A stretch of 6,222 bases of DNA from positions 1 to 6,222 of the forward strand of contig CALDDL010000030.1 of the NCBI GenBank assembly GCA_937936675.1. The letters are read 5' to 3'. This stretch comes from an uncultured bacterium. GTDB taxonomy: Bacteria; Bacteroidota; Ignavibacteria; Ignavibacteriales; Melioribacteraceae. Below are positions 1 to 6,222 of this stretch, one piece after another. A program made the position numbers and the translations under genes. Position 1 is the stretch's first letter. Each line of letters starts with the position of its first letter. The notes beneath the pieces were generated by a model, which saw only the letters and a list, made by a program, of their open reading frames with translations, did no database searches and had not been told where the DNA came from.

Positions 1-1553
1 GATTGTTTTTCAACATATTGCGCAAATACAATTAGTGGATCGTTTGAAGAAAGAATCTCATCGGGATTCTTTTTTAAGAGTTCTTCTGTTTTATCTTTAG
101 AAAAGAATGCACTATTAGTTTTGGCATTGAAATAATTTTTATAAACTTCGCTCTCTTTACCAAGTACAATACCGAGGTAATTCAATTGTGCAGTATATAA
201 TTTATCTTGATATTCTCTTTCGATATTAGGTGGATAGAAAGCGGCTAATGTCGCTTCTAATTTATCCGATTTATATTCCGGTTTTCTATCGGCTTCGGCG
301 AGTTTCATTTGATTTGCAAATTCAATTGCTTTCTCTGCTAAATTCAAATAGACATTCTTCATTCTAGGAGACATATTAATAGAATAAAGTTCAGGACTTA
401 TAGCAGCATATTCGGTAATATTCTCTTCGATAGCTTTCCATACATGTCCATATTTTGCTTTGAGGGTAGGATCGCTATTAACTTTTTCTTTAAATTTTTT
501 CTCAAAATCTTTTTTCTTAGCCATAATAAAATCATCGCGTAGAGCCATATATCTGCCGGCGAACGATTTTCTTCCGTTCCCAATTCCCATTACGCTATTT
601 AAGAGTTCTGTTTCTCTTTCAGGATGTTTCATAAATAGATCATAAAATACTTTATAGAACTCATTATACATAGCCGTATAATATTTATACTGATAATCGC
701 GGTAATATTCTAATTGAGCATAAGTATCTAATCTATTAGTGCTTCCCGGTCTTCCTATTACGAATACAGTTTCTCCTTCTTTAGCACCATTCTTACTGAA
801 TTTGAAGAAATGTTCTGTCTTAACCGGTTTATCGTTTTCATAAGCTCGATAGAACATAAAATCGAGTTCATAACGAGGATAGGTGAAATTATCCCAATCC
901 CAACCCGTAGATGCGATCTGGAAATCTGGAGCCATTACCAAGCGGATATCTGTATAACGTTTATACATATAGAGAGAATATTTTCCGCCGTTATATAATT
1001 TTACAACCTTACATACGAGCGAACTTTCTTTGGAATATTTCTCTTCGAGCTCTTTTATTTTTATTTCACGTTTCGATACTTTTTCGTTATCGTCTTTGCC
1101 CAGATTCATAGCCGTGATTACTTCATCGGTAACGTCCACAATCTGCATCAATTGGTCGAAGAAAATTTTCGGCACTTTAATTTCATCGGACATTTTTTCT
1201 GCCCAGAATCCATCACGAAGATAATCTTTACCTTCGGGGGATAAACTCGGAAGATCACCTCTTCCGCAATGATGATTAGTCATTATAAGTCCATCTGCCG
1301 AAACGAAAGCAGCAGAACAGAAATTATCATATTGAAGAGCGGACATCATCACTTCCTTTATCCATTCTTCGGATGGTTTGAAGCCATATTCTTTTTCAAA
1401 ATAATCCACAGGCACACTATCGAATGTCCACATCTTCCCCATATCTTTCAACGAAGATTCAACTTTATTAAGATCAATCGGTTCATAGATGCTTTGAGCA
1501 GTGAGAGTGGATATGAATGAAAATACGAGGAAAAAATAGATTAATTTCTTCAT
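1..1553 (-). CDS. S46 family dipeptidyl-peptidase, C-terminus cut by the window edge
   Basis: Exopeptidase of the S46 (DPP7/DPP11/DAP BII) family, expected to release dipeptides from peptide N-termini in the periplasm. The frame is open from an ATG at 1553 to base 1 without a stop (517 codons), so the gene continues past the left edge. The start is supported by an AGGGGG Shine-Dalgarno 9 nt upstream. Residues 1-19 form a Sec signal peptide (MKK, hydrophobic core, cleavage in TLTA/Q). The MTNHHC motif at 91-96 gives the catalytic His95. DNFTYPRYELD at 221-231 gives the catalytic Asp231. The nucleophile Ser, normally about residue 645-655, lies outside the window, so activity and P1 preference cannot be judged. 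It is a diverged tandem paralogue of the next gene (same motifs, same His and Asp positions). In canonical S46 enzymes the residue after Asn in the DN-W motif is Trp; here it is Phe223. Family assignment is firm; exact specificity is unknown. Confidence 0.95.
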   Translation of the reverse strand, partial: MKKLIYFFLVFSFISTLTAQSIYEPIDLNKVESSLKDMGKMWTFDSVPVDYFEKEYGFKPSEEWIKEVMMSALQYDNFCSAAFVSADGLIMTNHHCGRGDLPSLSPEGKDYLRDGFWAEKMSDEIKVPKIFFDQLMQIVDVTDEVITAMNLGKDDNEKVSKREIKIKELEEKYSKESSLVCKVVKLYNGGKYSLYMYKRYTDIRLVMAPDFQIASTGWDWDNFTYPRYELDFMFYRAYENDKPVKTEHFFKFSKNGAKEGETVFVIGRPGSTNRLDTYAQLEYYRDYQYKYYTAMYNEFYKVFYDLFMKHPERETELLNSVMGIGNGRKSFAGRYMALRDDFIMAKKKDFEKKFKEKVNSDPTLKAKYGHVWKAIEENITEYAAISPELYSINMSPRMKNVYLNLAEKAIEFANQMKLAEADRKPEYKSDKLEATLAAFYPPNIEREYQDKLYTAQLNYLGIVLGKESEVYKNYFNAKTNSAFFSKDKTEELLKKNPDEILSSNDPLIVFAQYVEKQ

Positions 1554-1573
1554 TTGTTAAAACCCCCTTATTT

Positions 1574-1608
1574 AAAAAATAGACTCCCATTCCAAGCGGA
1601 ACGGGAGT
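1574..1608 (-). terminator. Rho-independent terminator after the complete S46 gene
   Basis: An 11-bp stem (arms 1583-1593 and 1598-1608, loop AAGC on the plus strand) is followed on the minus strand by six T (1579-1574). Read on the minus strand the stem has one G-U wobble; read on the plus strand the same position is an A-C mismatch. The hairpin is therefore better as minus-strand RNA, which fits termination of the S46 gene whose stop lies 33 bases upstream. It lies between the two S46 genes and ends only about 20 bases before the start codon of the second. Confidence 0.85.
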
Positions 1609-1641
1609 TGAATTTTTGATTCTATTTCATACTATTAAAAA

Positions 1642-3786
1642 TTATTTTTCTGAACGTTTGCCACTCATTAATTCATCATATAAGTGTGCATTCTTATAAA
1701 CGTTTTTGAAAGCATGAAGCATAGACCTTGCATCAACAGCAACCATTCTATTATTAACAGGATTATAGATAAAGTTACCGATGATACTTTCCATATTACC
1801 ATCAAAAGCCAAACCAACAACTTCAGCATTTTTATTAATAACAGCACTGCCTGAATTACCACCAACGATATCGTTAGTAGAAACGAAATTGAAAGGTGTG
1901 GAAAGATCGATCTTATCAGCAGCATCAATCCAAATTTTATGTAAGTTCCATGGGTATTCGCCTTTCCATCCATGGTATCTATCATATAAGCCGTAGAAGG
2001 TTGTATTTACAGGTGATTTTGTTCCATTGTAATCAAATCCTTTTAATACACCATCGCTAAGTCTTAATGTAAAATTAGCATCAGGTGGAATTGTAGTACC
2101 ATAAACTTTGAAAATTGCTTGACCTAAAAGATCGTCTTGAATCTGTTCGGTTGCTGAAATTTCTTTTGCCTGTTTATTTAATTCAACTAATTTATCTTGT
2201 GTATTAACCATAAAATAAATAAAAGGATCGTTTGATTTAAGGATTACATCAGCACCATCTTTAACTGCTTTTTTAGCGAGTTTTACTAGATCTTCTTTTG
2301 TAGCTATTTCGGATTTACTTAGAGCGTAAGTAGCGGCTTCTTTACCTTTTTTACCGTCCATCATTTTCTTTACTAAAGGATCGTTTTCGCCTAGATTCAT
2401 TCTTATTAAATCTAATTGTACCCAAAGTTTGGTGTAATCAACTAATTTATCAAATTTATCGGAGAAGATTCCTTCGATAGTAGCATCTAATTTATCTGCT
2501 TTATAATTAGGGTCTCTTTCTTCTTCCGGTTTTTGTAATTGTTTTGCTAGGTCAACTAATTTTCTAGCATTTAAAAACTGGTCAGATGATAATCTAGGAT
2601 TAATTGAAGCAGCGGATAACATAGGAGCGATCTCTCTTAATTCAGCTCTTGTTCTTTCGATAGCTTCCCAAGTTTTGCCATATTGTTTTTCTAATTCAGG
2701 ATTACTCTTTACGGCTTCTTGAAGTTTTCTTTGGAAATCTTTTTTACGAGCCATTAAATAATCATCCATTAAGCCGGTATAAATCATGTGAATAACTTTT
2801 TGTGAGTTTCCTAACGGAACTTTCATTGCTTCAAATTCATCTGCGCGGCTTGGTTCTTCTGATTTTAATGCTTCTAATGCATTATAATATGTATCTAACA
2901 TATAAGAATTATTTCTGTATGTAAAATCACGGAAATATTCCAACTGTGCTACAGTTTTAAGTCTTTGTGTTGTACCCGGATTACCGACTGTAAAGATTGG
3001 TTCTCCTTCTTGAATACCTTTATCGGTAAATTTGAAATAATTATTTGATTTTACAGGTACGCCATTATCATCATAAGCTCTTAAAAATGAGCAATCAAGA
3101 TTATAACGAGGATAAGTGAAATTATCGAAATCACCGCCGAAATAAGCGATAGTTTTTTCAGGTGCAAATACTAATCTTACATCATTATATCTCTTATAGC
3201 CATAGATGGCAAACTTACCGCCATTGAATAAAGAAACGAATTGGCACATTAAACCGGTTTCTTTATTATATGTGTCTATTAATTCTTTTACTTTAGCTTC
3301 TCTTTTAGCAGCTTTTTCGGCATCATTAGTTCCTTCTGCCGTAGCAGCTTGAACTTCTGCGGTTACATCTTTGATAATAATTAATTGATCTACATAATAA
3401 CCGGTAATTTTTCTTTCTTCGGCTAATGATTTAGCCATGAAACCTTCTTTCTCAAGGTTTTCACCTTCTTGCTGAACCCTGCTTAAGATGCCATTTACGC
3501 AGTGATGATTTGTCATCATAAGTCCATCTTCAGAAACGAAAGAAGAAGTGCATCCCGGTAGTCTTAAAGCAGAAAGTCTGATATCATCAAACCATTCTTG
3601 ATCGGGTGTGAAGTTATAAGTTTTTTTGAGATAATCCACCGGAGGATAATCGAAAGACCACATTTTGCCGGTATCAAATTTTTGGGCTTTTACAGTATCA
3701 TAATTAACACTGTGCTGTGCGTTTAATGATAAAGCTGTAAACAACACGAATAAGAAAGCAACTACTAATTTGTTTCTACGCATCAT
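1642..3786 (-). CDS. S46 family dipeptidyl-peptidase, DPP7-like specificity predicted
   Basis: Complete periplasmic serine exopeptidase of the S46 family, 714 aa, close to the usual 700-720. It removes dipeptides from peptide N-termini. A frame-extending GTG at 3795 exists, but the AGGTG Shine-Dalgarno overlaps it and sits 6 nt before the ATG at 3786, so that ATG is chosen. Residues 1-23 are a Sec signal peptide (MMRRNK, hydrophobic core, SLNA/Q). The triad is visible: His95 in TNHHC (92-96), Asp231 ending DNFTYPRYNLD (221-231), and Ser645 in GGNSGS (642-647). The residue 18 after the Ser is Gly663 (AFDG). This position is Gly in DPP7 and DAP BII (hydrophobic or broad P1) and Arg in DPP11 (Asp/Glu P1), so a DPP7-type preference is inferred. 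Phe223 replaces the Trp that helps hold the substrate amino group in characterised enzymes. There is no C-terminal sorting domain, consistent with a soluble periplasmic protein. Confidence 0.96.
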   Translation of the reverse strand: MMRRNKLVVAFLFVLFTALSLNAQHSVNYDTVKAQKFDTGKMWSFDYPPVDYLKKTYNFTPDQEWFDDIRLSALRLPGCTSSFVSEDGLMMTNHHCVNGILSRVQQEGENLEKEGFMAKSLAEERKITGYYVDQLIIIKDVTAEVQAATAEGTNDAEKAAKREAKVKELIDTYNKETGLMCQFVSLFNGGKFAIYGYKRYNDVRLVFAPEKTIAYFGGDFDNFTYPRYNLDCSFLRAYDDNGVPVKSNNYFKFTDKGIQEGEPIFTVGNPGTTQRLKTVAQLEYFRDFTYRNNSYMLDTYYNALEALKSEEPSRADEFEAMKVPLGNSQKVIHMIYTGLMDDYLMARKKDFQRKLQEAVKSNPELEKQYGKTWEAIERTRAELREIAPMLSAASINPRLSSDQFLNARKLVDLAKQLQKPEEERDPNYKADKLDATIEGIFSDKFDKLVDYTKLWVQLDLIRMNLGENDPLVKKMMDGKKGKEAATYALSKSEIATKEDLVKLAKKAVKDGADVILKSNDPFIYFMVNTQDKLVELNKQAKEISATEQIQDDLLGQAIFKVYGTTIPPDANFTLRLSDGVLKGFDYNGTKSPVNTTFYGLYDRYHGWKGEYPWNLHKIWIDAADKIDLSTPFNFVSTNDIVGGNSGSAVINKNAEVVGLAFDGNMESIIGNFIYNPVNNRMVAVDARSMLHAFKNVYKNAHLYDELMSGKRSEK

Positions 3787-3792
3787 ATTATA

Positions 3793-3797
3793 CACCT
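3793..3797 (-). promoter_or_regulatory. Shine-Dalgarno that fixes the S46 start at 3786
   Basis: AGGTG on the minus strand lies 6 nt (TATAAT) before ATG 3786 and 9 nt before a second in-frame ATG at 3783. It covers the GTG at 3793-3795, which therefore cannot be served by it. The signal peptide works equally well from either ATG. Confidence 0.6.
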
Positions 3798-3875
3798 ATT
3801 ATTTAATAAGATAATTTTTAACGATTTTTTACTGCCATTGGAGATTATTAATAACAAAAGTAATAATAAAATAAA

Positions 3876-4175
3876 TTAAATGAAGGCATCGGGATAATAA
3901 AGAGGAATTATTTTTTTCTCGTCTGCCCGGCTTCCGGAGCATCGAGAACATTTTTCTATTTTGAAAATCACCGGTTCTTCATCATATAGGATCGAATGGA
4001 AATCTACTATCGATTGGCATCGGCTGCACTGGACTATATGTTGGGTTAATACTTTTGTCCTGCATTGAGGACAAAGAAATAATTCATCGCTTAGGTTAAG
4101 AGAAGGTTCAAAGACAAATAAGGTTTTGCATTTTGAGTTTGAGCATATTGTAAATTTAGTAGAGTTAGTTTCGAT
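3876..4175 (-). CDS. Small double zinc-ribbon protein, apparent ATC start
   Basis: Unrecognised 99-aa protein with eight cysteines in four knuckles: CSNSKC (11-16), CPQC (35-38), CSRC (50-53) and CSRC (76-79). The spacing suggests two zinc ribbons, C11/C16 with C35/C38 and C50/C53 with C76/C79. The acidic, hydrophobic stretch between the last two pairs (YDEEPVIF, 64-71) and the tail ending YYPDAFI look like folded protein, not chance. The in-frame stop upstream is TAG at 4226-4224, and there is no ATG, GTG or TTG between it and C11. GGAGGG at 4184-4179 places an ATC (4175-4173) at normal start distance. No signal peptide or membrane segment is seen, so it is probably cytoplasmic. Its stop is 89 bases before the S46 start on the same strand, so co-transcription is possible. 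Function is unknown; zinc ribbons of this size often bind nucleic acid or protein partners. An ancestral ATG lost by mutation or sequencing error is the main alternative. Confidence 0.7.
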   Translation of the reverse strand: METNSTKFTICSNSKCKTLFVFEPSLNLSDELFLCPQCRTKVLTQHIVQCSRCQSIVDFHSILYDEEPVIFKIEKCSRCSGSRADEKKIIPLYYPDAFI

Positions 4176-4178
4176 ATT

Positions 4179-4184
4179 CCCTCC
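4179..4184 (-). promoter_or_regulatory. Strong Shine-Dalgarno for the zinc-ribbon gene
   Basis: GGAGGG on the minus strand. Counting from its GGAG core there are 5 nt to the ATC codon at 4175, the same spacing as AGGAG to ATG in the divergent manB gene. No ATG, GTG or TTG lies within 12 nt downstream in any frame, so the site only makes sense if ATC, or a mutated ATG, is the initiator. Confidence 0.6.
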
Positions 4185-4228
4185 AAAATGATAATCTAAA
4201 ATAGATTTTTCTTTCTTAATTGTCTATG

Positions 4229-4236
4229 CAAAAATA
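4229..4236 (-). promoter_or_regulatory. Possible -7 box in the divergent intergenic region
   Basis: TATTTTTG on the minus strand matches the Bacteroidota -7 consensus TAnnTTTG and would give a leader of roughly 45-50 nt to the zinc-ribbon gene. The matching -33 element is poor: TTTA instead of TTTG, with a 17-nt gap instead of about 19-21. It lies in the 124-bp region (4176-4299) that must carry the promoter of manB and may carry that of the zinc-ribbon gene. No convincing box was found for manB. AT richness makes chance matches likely. Confidence 0.25.
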
Positions 4237-4299
4237 TTTCCTAAAGTTCTTTCTAAATTTATTATTTTAAGGAATCATATTAATGATTTAGGAGAAATT

Positions 4300-5646
4300 A
4301 TGGAAAAAATAGCATCTTTTAAGGCTTATGATATTAGGGGGAAAGTCCCTTCAGAACTCAATGCGGAGCTTGCATATAAAGTGGGAAGAACCTACGCTAA
4401 TTATTTGAAGGCAAAAAAAGTAGTCATAGGATATGACGTTAGGAAATCATCGGTAGAACTAGCAAATGCTTTAGCCGATGGACTTACCGATGCAGGTGCT
4501 GATGTGATTAATCTTGGTTTATGCGGAACTGAAATGATCTATTTCGGAACACCATTTTTAAATGCTGATGGCGGTGTAATGATCACTGCTAGTCATAATC
4601 CGCCTGAATATAATGGACTTAAATTCGTAAAAAAAGGTTCGCTTCCGATGGGTTATGATTCCGATCTTCATATTTTAGAAGGTGAGATTTTAAATGATAC
4701 TCTTGGAGAAAAAGCATCTCAGAAAGGTACAGTTATCGAAAAAGATATAATGGTGCCATTTATTAATCATCTCTCAAAATTTTATGATGCGACTAATATA
4801 AAACCGTATAAAGTAGTCGTAAATGCAGGAAATGGATGCGTTGGACCTGCTTTGGATAAATTAGAAAAATTGCTCCCGATCGAGATGGTAAAAGTGCATC
4901 ATGAACCCGATTCAAATTTCCCGAATGGCGTTCCTAATCCATTGCTTCCTGAAAACCGCGCATCTACAATCGATGCAATTAAAGCATCGGGTGCTGATCT
5001 TGGAGTGGCTTGGGATGGCGATTATGATAGATGTTTCTTTTTTGATGAAAAGGGAAATTTTATAGAAGGATATTATATCGTAGGTCTTTTGGCAAAATCA
5101 ATTTTAAAGAAAAATCCGGGCGAAAAGATTGTCCATGATCCACGTCTTACTTGGAATACGATTGAAACAGTGGAAAATGAAGGTGGAATCGCTATAGAAT
5201 CCGTAAGCGGGCATGCATATATCAAACAAAAAATGCGTGAAGTAAATTCCATTTATGGCGGCGAGATGTCTGCACATCACTATTTCCGGGATAATCATTA
5301 TTCCGATAGCGGACTTATTCCCTTTTTATTGGTATTAGAACTAATGTCAGTCGAAAACGAAAAATTTTCTGAACTCGTAGAAAAAATGATAGCAAAATAC
5401 CCATGTTCGGGCGAAATTAACTCTAAAATTGCTAATCCCGCCGAAAAGGTAGAACAGATTAGGGCGAAATATAAAGACGGAAAACAAGATGAGTTGGATG
5501 GAATCAGCGTGGAATATCCTGAATGGAGATTTAATGTAAGATTAAGCAATACCGAGCCGTTAATTCGTCTGAACGTAGAATCCCGTGGAGACGAGAATCT
5601 TTTGAAAGAAAAAACAGAAGAATTATTAAATTTCATCAGGAAATGA
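4300..5646 (+). CDS. manB: Phosphomannomutase/phosphoglucomutase (ManB type)
   Basis: Cytoplasmic alpha-D-phosphohexomutase interconverting mannose-6-phosphate and mannose-1-phosphate, often also the glucose phosphates. It feeds GDP-mannose and other sugar nucleotides used for surface polysaccharide. Its 448 aa match the family (about 450-460), and all four functional loops are present. The phosphoserine loop TASHNP has Ser98. The Mg-binding loop DGDYDR (239-244) has Asp239, Asp241 and Asp243. The sugar-binding loop GEMSAHH (321-327) has Glu322 and Ser324. The phosphate-binding loop RLSNTEP (414-420) lies in the C-terminal domain. The GEMSAH sugar loop and overall length favour the bifunctional PMM/PGM group over GlmM. 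The start is supported by AGGAG 5 nt upstream of ATG 4300. The gene is transcribed away from the S46 cluster, and the 54-nt gap to the next gene contains no convincing terminator, so the two are probably co-transcribed. Which hexose is preferred cannot be read from sequence. Confidence 0.95.
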   Translation: MEKIASFKAYDIRGKVPSELNAELAYKVGRTYANYLKAKKVVIGYDVRKSSVELANALADGLTDAGADVINLGLCGTEMIYFGTPFLNADGGVMITASHNPPEYNGLKFVKKGSLPMGYDSDLHILEGEILNDTLGEKASQKGTVIEKDIMVPFINHLSKFYDATNIKPYKVVVNAGNGCVGPALDKLEKLLPIEMVKVHHEPDSNFPNGVPNPLLPENRASTIDAIKASGADLGVAWDGDYDRCFFFDEKGNFIEGYYIVGLLAKSILKKNPGEKIVHDPRLTWNTIETVENEGGIAIESVSGHAYIKQKMREVNSIYGGEMSAHHYFRDNHYSDSGLIPFLLVLELMSVENEKFSELVEKMIAKYPCSGEINSKIANPAEKVEQIRAKYKDGKQDELDGISVEYPEWRFNVRLSNTEPLIRLNVESRGDENLLKEKTEELLNFIRK

Positions 5647-5700
5647 AACTAATTTGTTTAAGGTGCGTCTAAACAGAACAGAACAAGAAAGGAGCATGAA

Positions 5701-5913
5701 ATGCCGGAAGAAAAAGCAATAGACGTCGAAAAATTATTAAAAAATAAGTTAAAATCCGTTAGTGTCGGTTCATTAGAGACTGCAATCGGGAAAGTAATAA
5801 GCGAATTAGTCGGTGAAGAATATAAATGCACAATCGGTGAAGTGAAATATACTTTATTTAGCGGTGCTGATTTCCATGTGAAGGTAGAGCTTTCATATAG
5901 CAATAAAGAGTAA
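5701..5913 (+). CDS. Small protein of unknown function downstream of manB
   Basis: Unrecognised 70-aa protein. The start is well supported: AGGAG (5690-5694) sits 6 nt before ATG 5701. The first half (about residues 5-38, from AIDVEKLL to ISELVG) reads as two charged amphipathic helices. The second half (GEVKYTLF and DFHVKVELSY, about 46-66) alternates hydrophobic and polar residues like a beta hairpin. It has one cysteine (C43), no signal peptide and no membrane segment, so a small soluble alpha/beta protein in the cytoplasm is likely. It lies 54 nt after manB on the same strand and just before a strong terminator, so it is probably the last gene of the manB transcript. That position alone does not show a role in sugar metabolism. 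The good ribosome site, the terminator placement and the sensible secondary-structure pattern argue that it is real. Confidence 0.75.
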   Translation: MPEEKAIDVEKLLKNKLKSVSVGSLETAIGKVISELVGEEYKCTIGEVKYTLFSGADFHVKVELSYSNKE

Positions 5914-6003
5914 GTTATTTAATTCCTATAGTCAGAGCAGATTTATTAGATTTTATAAAATTTTACTTTGCCTCGAGATAAATCTTTAATTATAGTTTTA
6001 ATT

Positions 6004-6042
6004 AAAATCCCTGCCATATATAGAAAATGGCAGGGATTTTTT
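6004..6042 (+). terminator. Rho-independent terminator closing the manB unit
   Basis: A perfect 14-bp hairpin (arms 6004-6017 and 6027-6040, GC core CCCTGCC/GGCAGGG, 9-nt loop) whose 3' arm runs into six T (6037-6042). It lies 90 bases after the stop of the 70-aa gene. On the minus strand the stem is followed by only four T, so it may also stop the converging T9SS cargo gene, whose stop is at 6122, though less strongly. The remaining bases between 5914 and 6121 show no gene. Confidence 0.92.
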
Positions 6043-6121
6043 ATGCCTCTCGTTTTACTTTGAGGGAGATATTTCGTCTCTCGTTAAAAACTCGATGTTT
6101 CGGTTTTGAAAATGCTTTTCA

Positions 6122-6222
6122 TCACTTTATCAGCAGCATCTTCCTTGTTTGAGTAAATTCTCCCGTCTGCAATCGGTAGAAATAAATTCCGCTTGATAAT
6201 CCGCTTCCATCAAATTCATAAG
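6122..6222 (-). CDS. C-terminal end of a T9SS-secreted protein, 5' part outside the window
   Basis: Only the last 32 codons and a TGA stop (6124-6122) are present. The tail contains GSGLSSGIYFYRLQ and ends RKMLLIK. This is the hallmark of the T9SS type A C-terminal sorting domain: a (L)xSGIYFYRLQ strand followed by a final K-M-x-L-x-K strand. Such tails direct proteins through the outer membrane, where the domain is removed and the protein is released or attached to the cell surface. The cargo domain, and so the function of the protein, lies beyond the right edge. The gene converges on the manB unit. The tail motif is strong even though short; what the protein does cannot be said. Confidence 0.85.
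   Translation of the reverse strand, partial: YEFDGSGLSSGIYFYRLQTGEFTQTRKMLLIK

Noticed and set aside
1269..1520. 83-codon plus-strand open frame
   Set aside because: It lies wholly antisense to the start of the partial S46 gene, with no recognisable motif or ribosome site. The minus strand has clear S46 motifs over the same bases.
3787..3795. GTG start at 3795 giving a 717-aa S46 protein
   Set aside because: The Shine-Dalgarno AGGTG overlaps this GTG and is ideally spaced to the ATG at 3786; the extra three residues add nothing to the signal peptide.
4179..4188. TTG within TTTTGGAGGG as start for the zinc-ribbon gene
   Set aside because: It is in a different frame from the cysteine-rich protein, overlaps the Shine-Dalgarno and reaches a stop without producing the CxxC motifs.
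4220..4249. TTG, 19-nt gap, TAAAGTTC as a manB promoter
   Set aside because: Spacing fits the Bacteroidota -33/-7 layout, but the -7 box differs from TAnnTTTG at two of its four fixed 3' bases; not strong enough to annotate.
5298..5636. 112-codon minus-strand open frame opposite manB
   Set aside because: It is antisense to the conserved C-terminal domain of the mutase, serine/phenylalanine-rich and without motifs, as expected for a shadow frame in AT-rich coding DNA.
5653..5677. Inverted repeat TTTGTTTA/TAAACAGA between manB and the 70-aa gene
   Set aside because: About eight weak pairs including a wobble, almost all A-T, with no T-run after it; not credible as a terminator and could be chance.
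5985..6006. AT-only inverted repeat TTTAATTA/TAATTAAA just before the terminator
   Set aside because: Eight A-T pairs with a 6-nt loop overlap the terminator stem by three bases. This could compete with it only weakly, and such repeats arise by chance in this composition.
6064..6082. GGGAGA/TCTCTC hairpin between the terminator and the T9SS gene
   Set aside because: Six pairs including one wobble, no T-run on either strand in the right place; the stronger hairpin at 6004-6042 explains termination.

Overview
The window is AT-rich and looks like a chromosome segment from the Bacteroidota/Ignavibacteriota/Chlorobiota side of the tree. Three things suggest this. There are two adjacent S46-family dipeptidyl-peptidases with Sec signal peptides. 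A partial gene at the right edge ends in a typical type IX secretion system (T9SS) type A C-terminal sorting tail. The Shine-Dalgarno sites sit in very AT-rich spacers. No mobile element, CRISPR array, tRNA or rRNA was seen.

Layout. Positions 1-1553 (minus) hold the N-terminal 517 codons of an S46 peptidase that runs off the left edge. A Rho-independent terminator (1574-1608) separates it from a second, complete S46 peptidase (minus, start best placed at 3786, 714 aa). Upstream of that, still on the minus strand, is a 99-aa protein with two pairs of cysteine knuckles (3876-4175). Simple gene calling would miss it because it has no ATG/GTG/TTG start; the codon at the right distance from a strong Shine-Dalgarno is ATC. 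A 124-bp divergent intergenic region separates it from a complete plus-strand phosphomannomutase/phosphoglucomutase (manB type, 4300-5646). This is followed by a 70-aa protein of unknown function (5701-5913), probably in the same transcript, and by a perfect 14-bp terminator hairpin (6004-6042). The last 101 bases carry, on the minus strand, the C-terminal end of a T9SS cargo protein (stop at 6122).

How the genes may relate. The S46 enzymes are expected to release dipeptides in the periplasm for uptake, so the left half reads as a peptide-utilisation locus. The mutase supplies mannose-1-phosphate or glucose-1-phosphate for surface polysaccharide. The T9SS cargo gene converges on the manB unit and seems independent. 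No obviously new multi-gene system is visible. The points most worth checking are the zinc-ribbon gene with its apparent AUC start, the variant substrate-anchor motif shared by the two S46 paralogues, and the unrecognised 70-aa protein.
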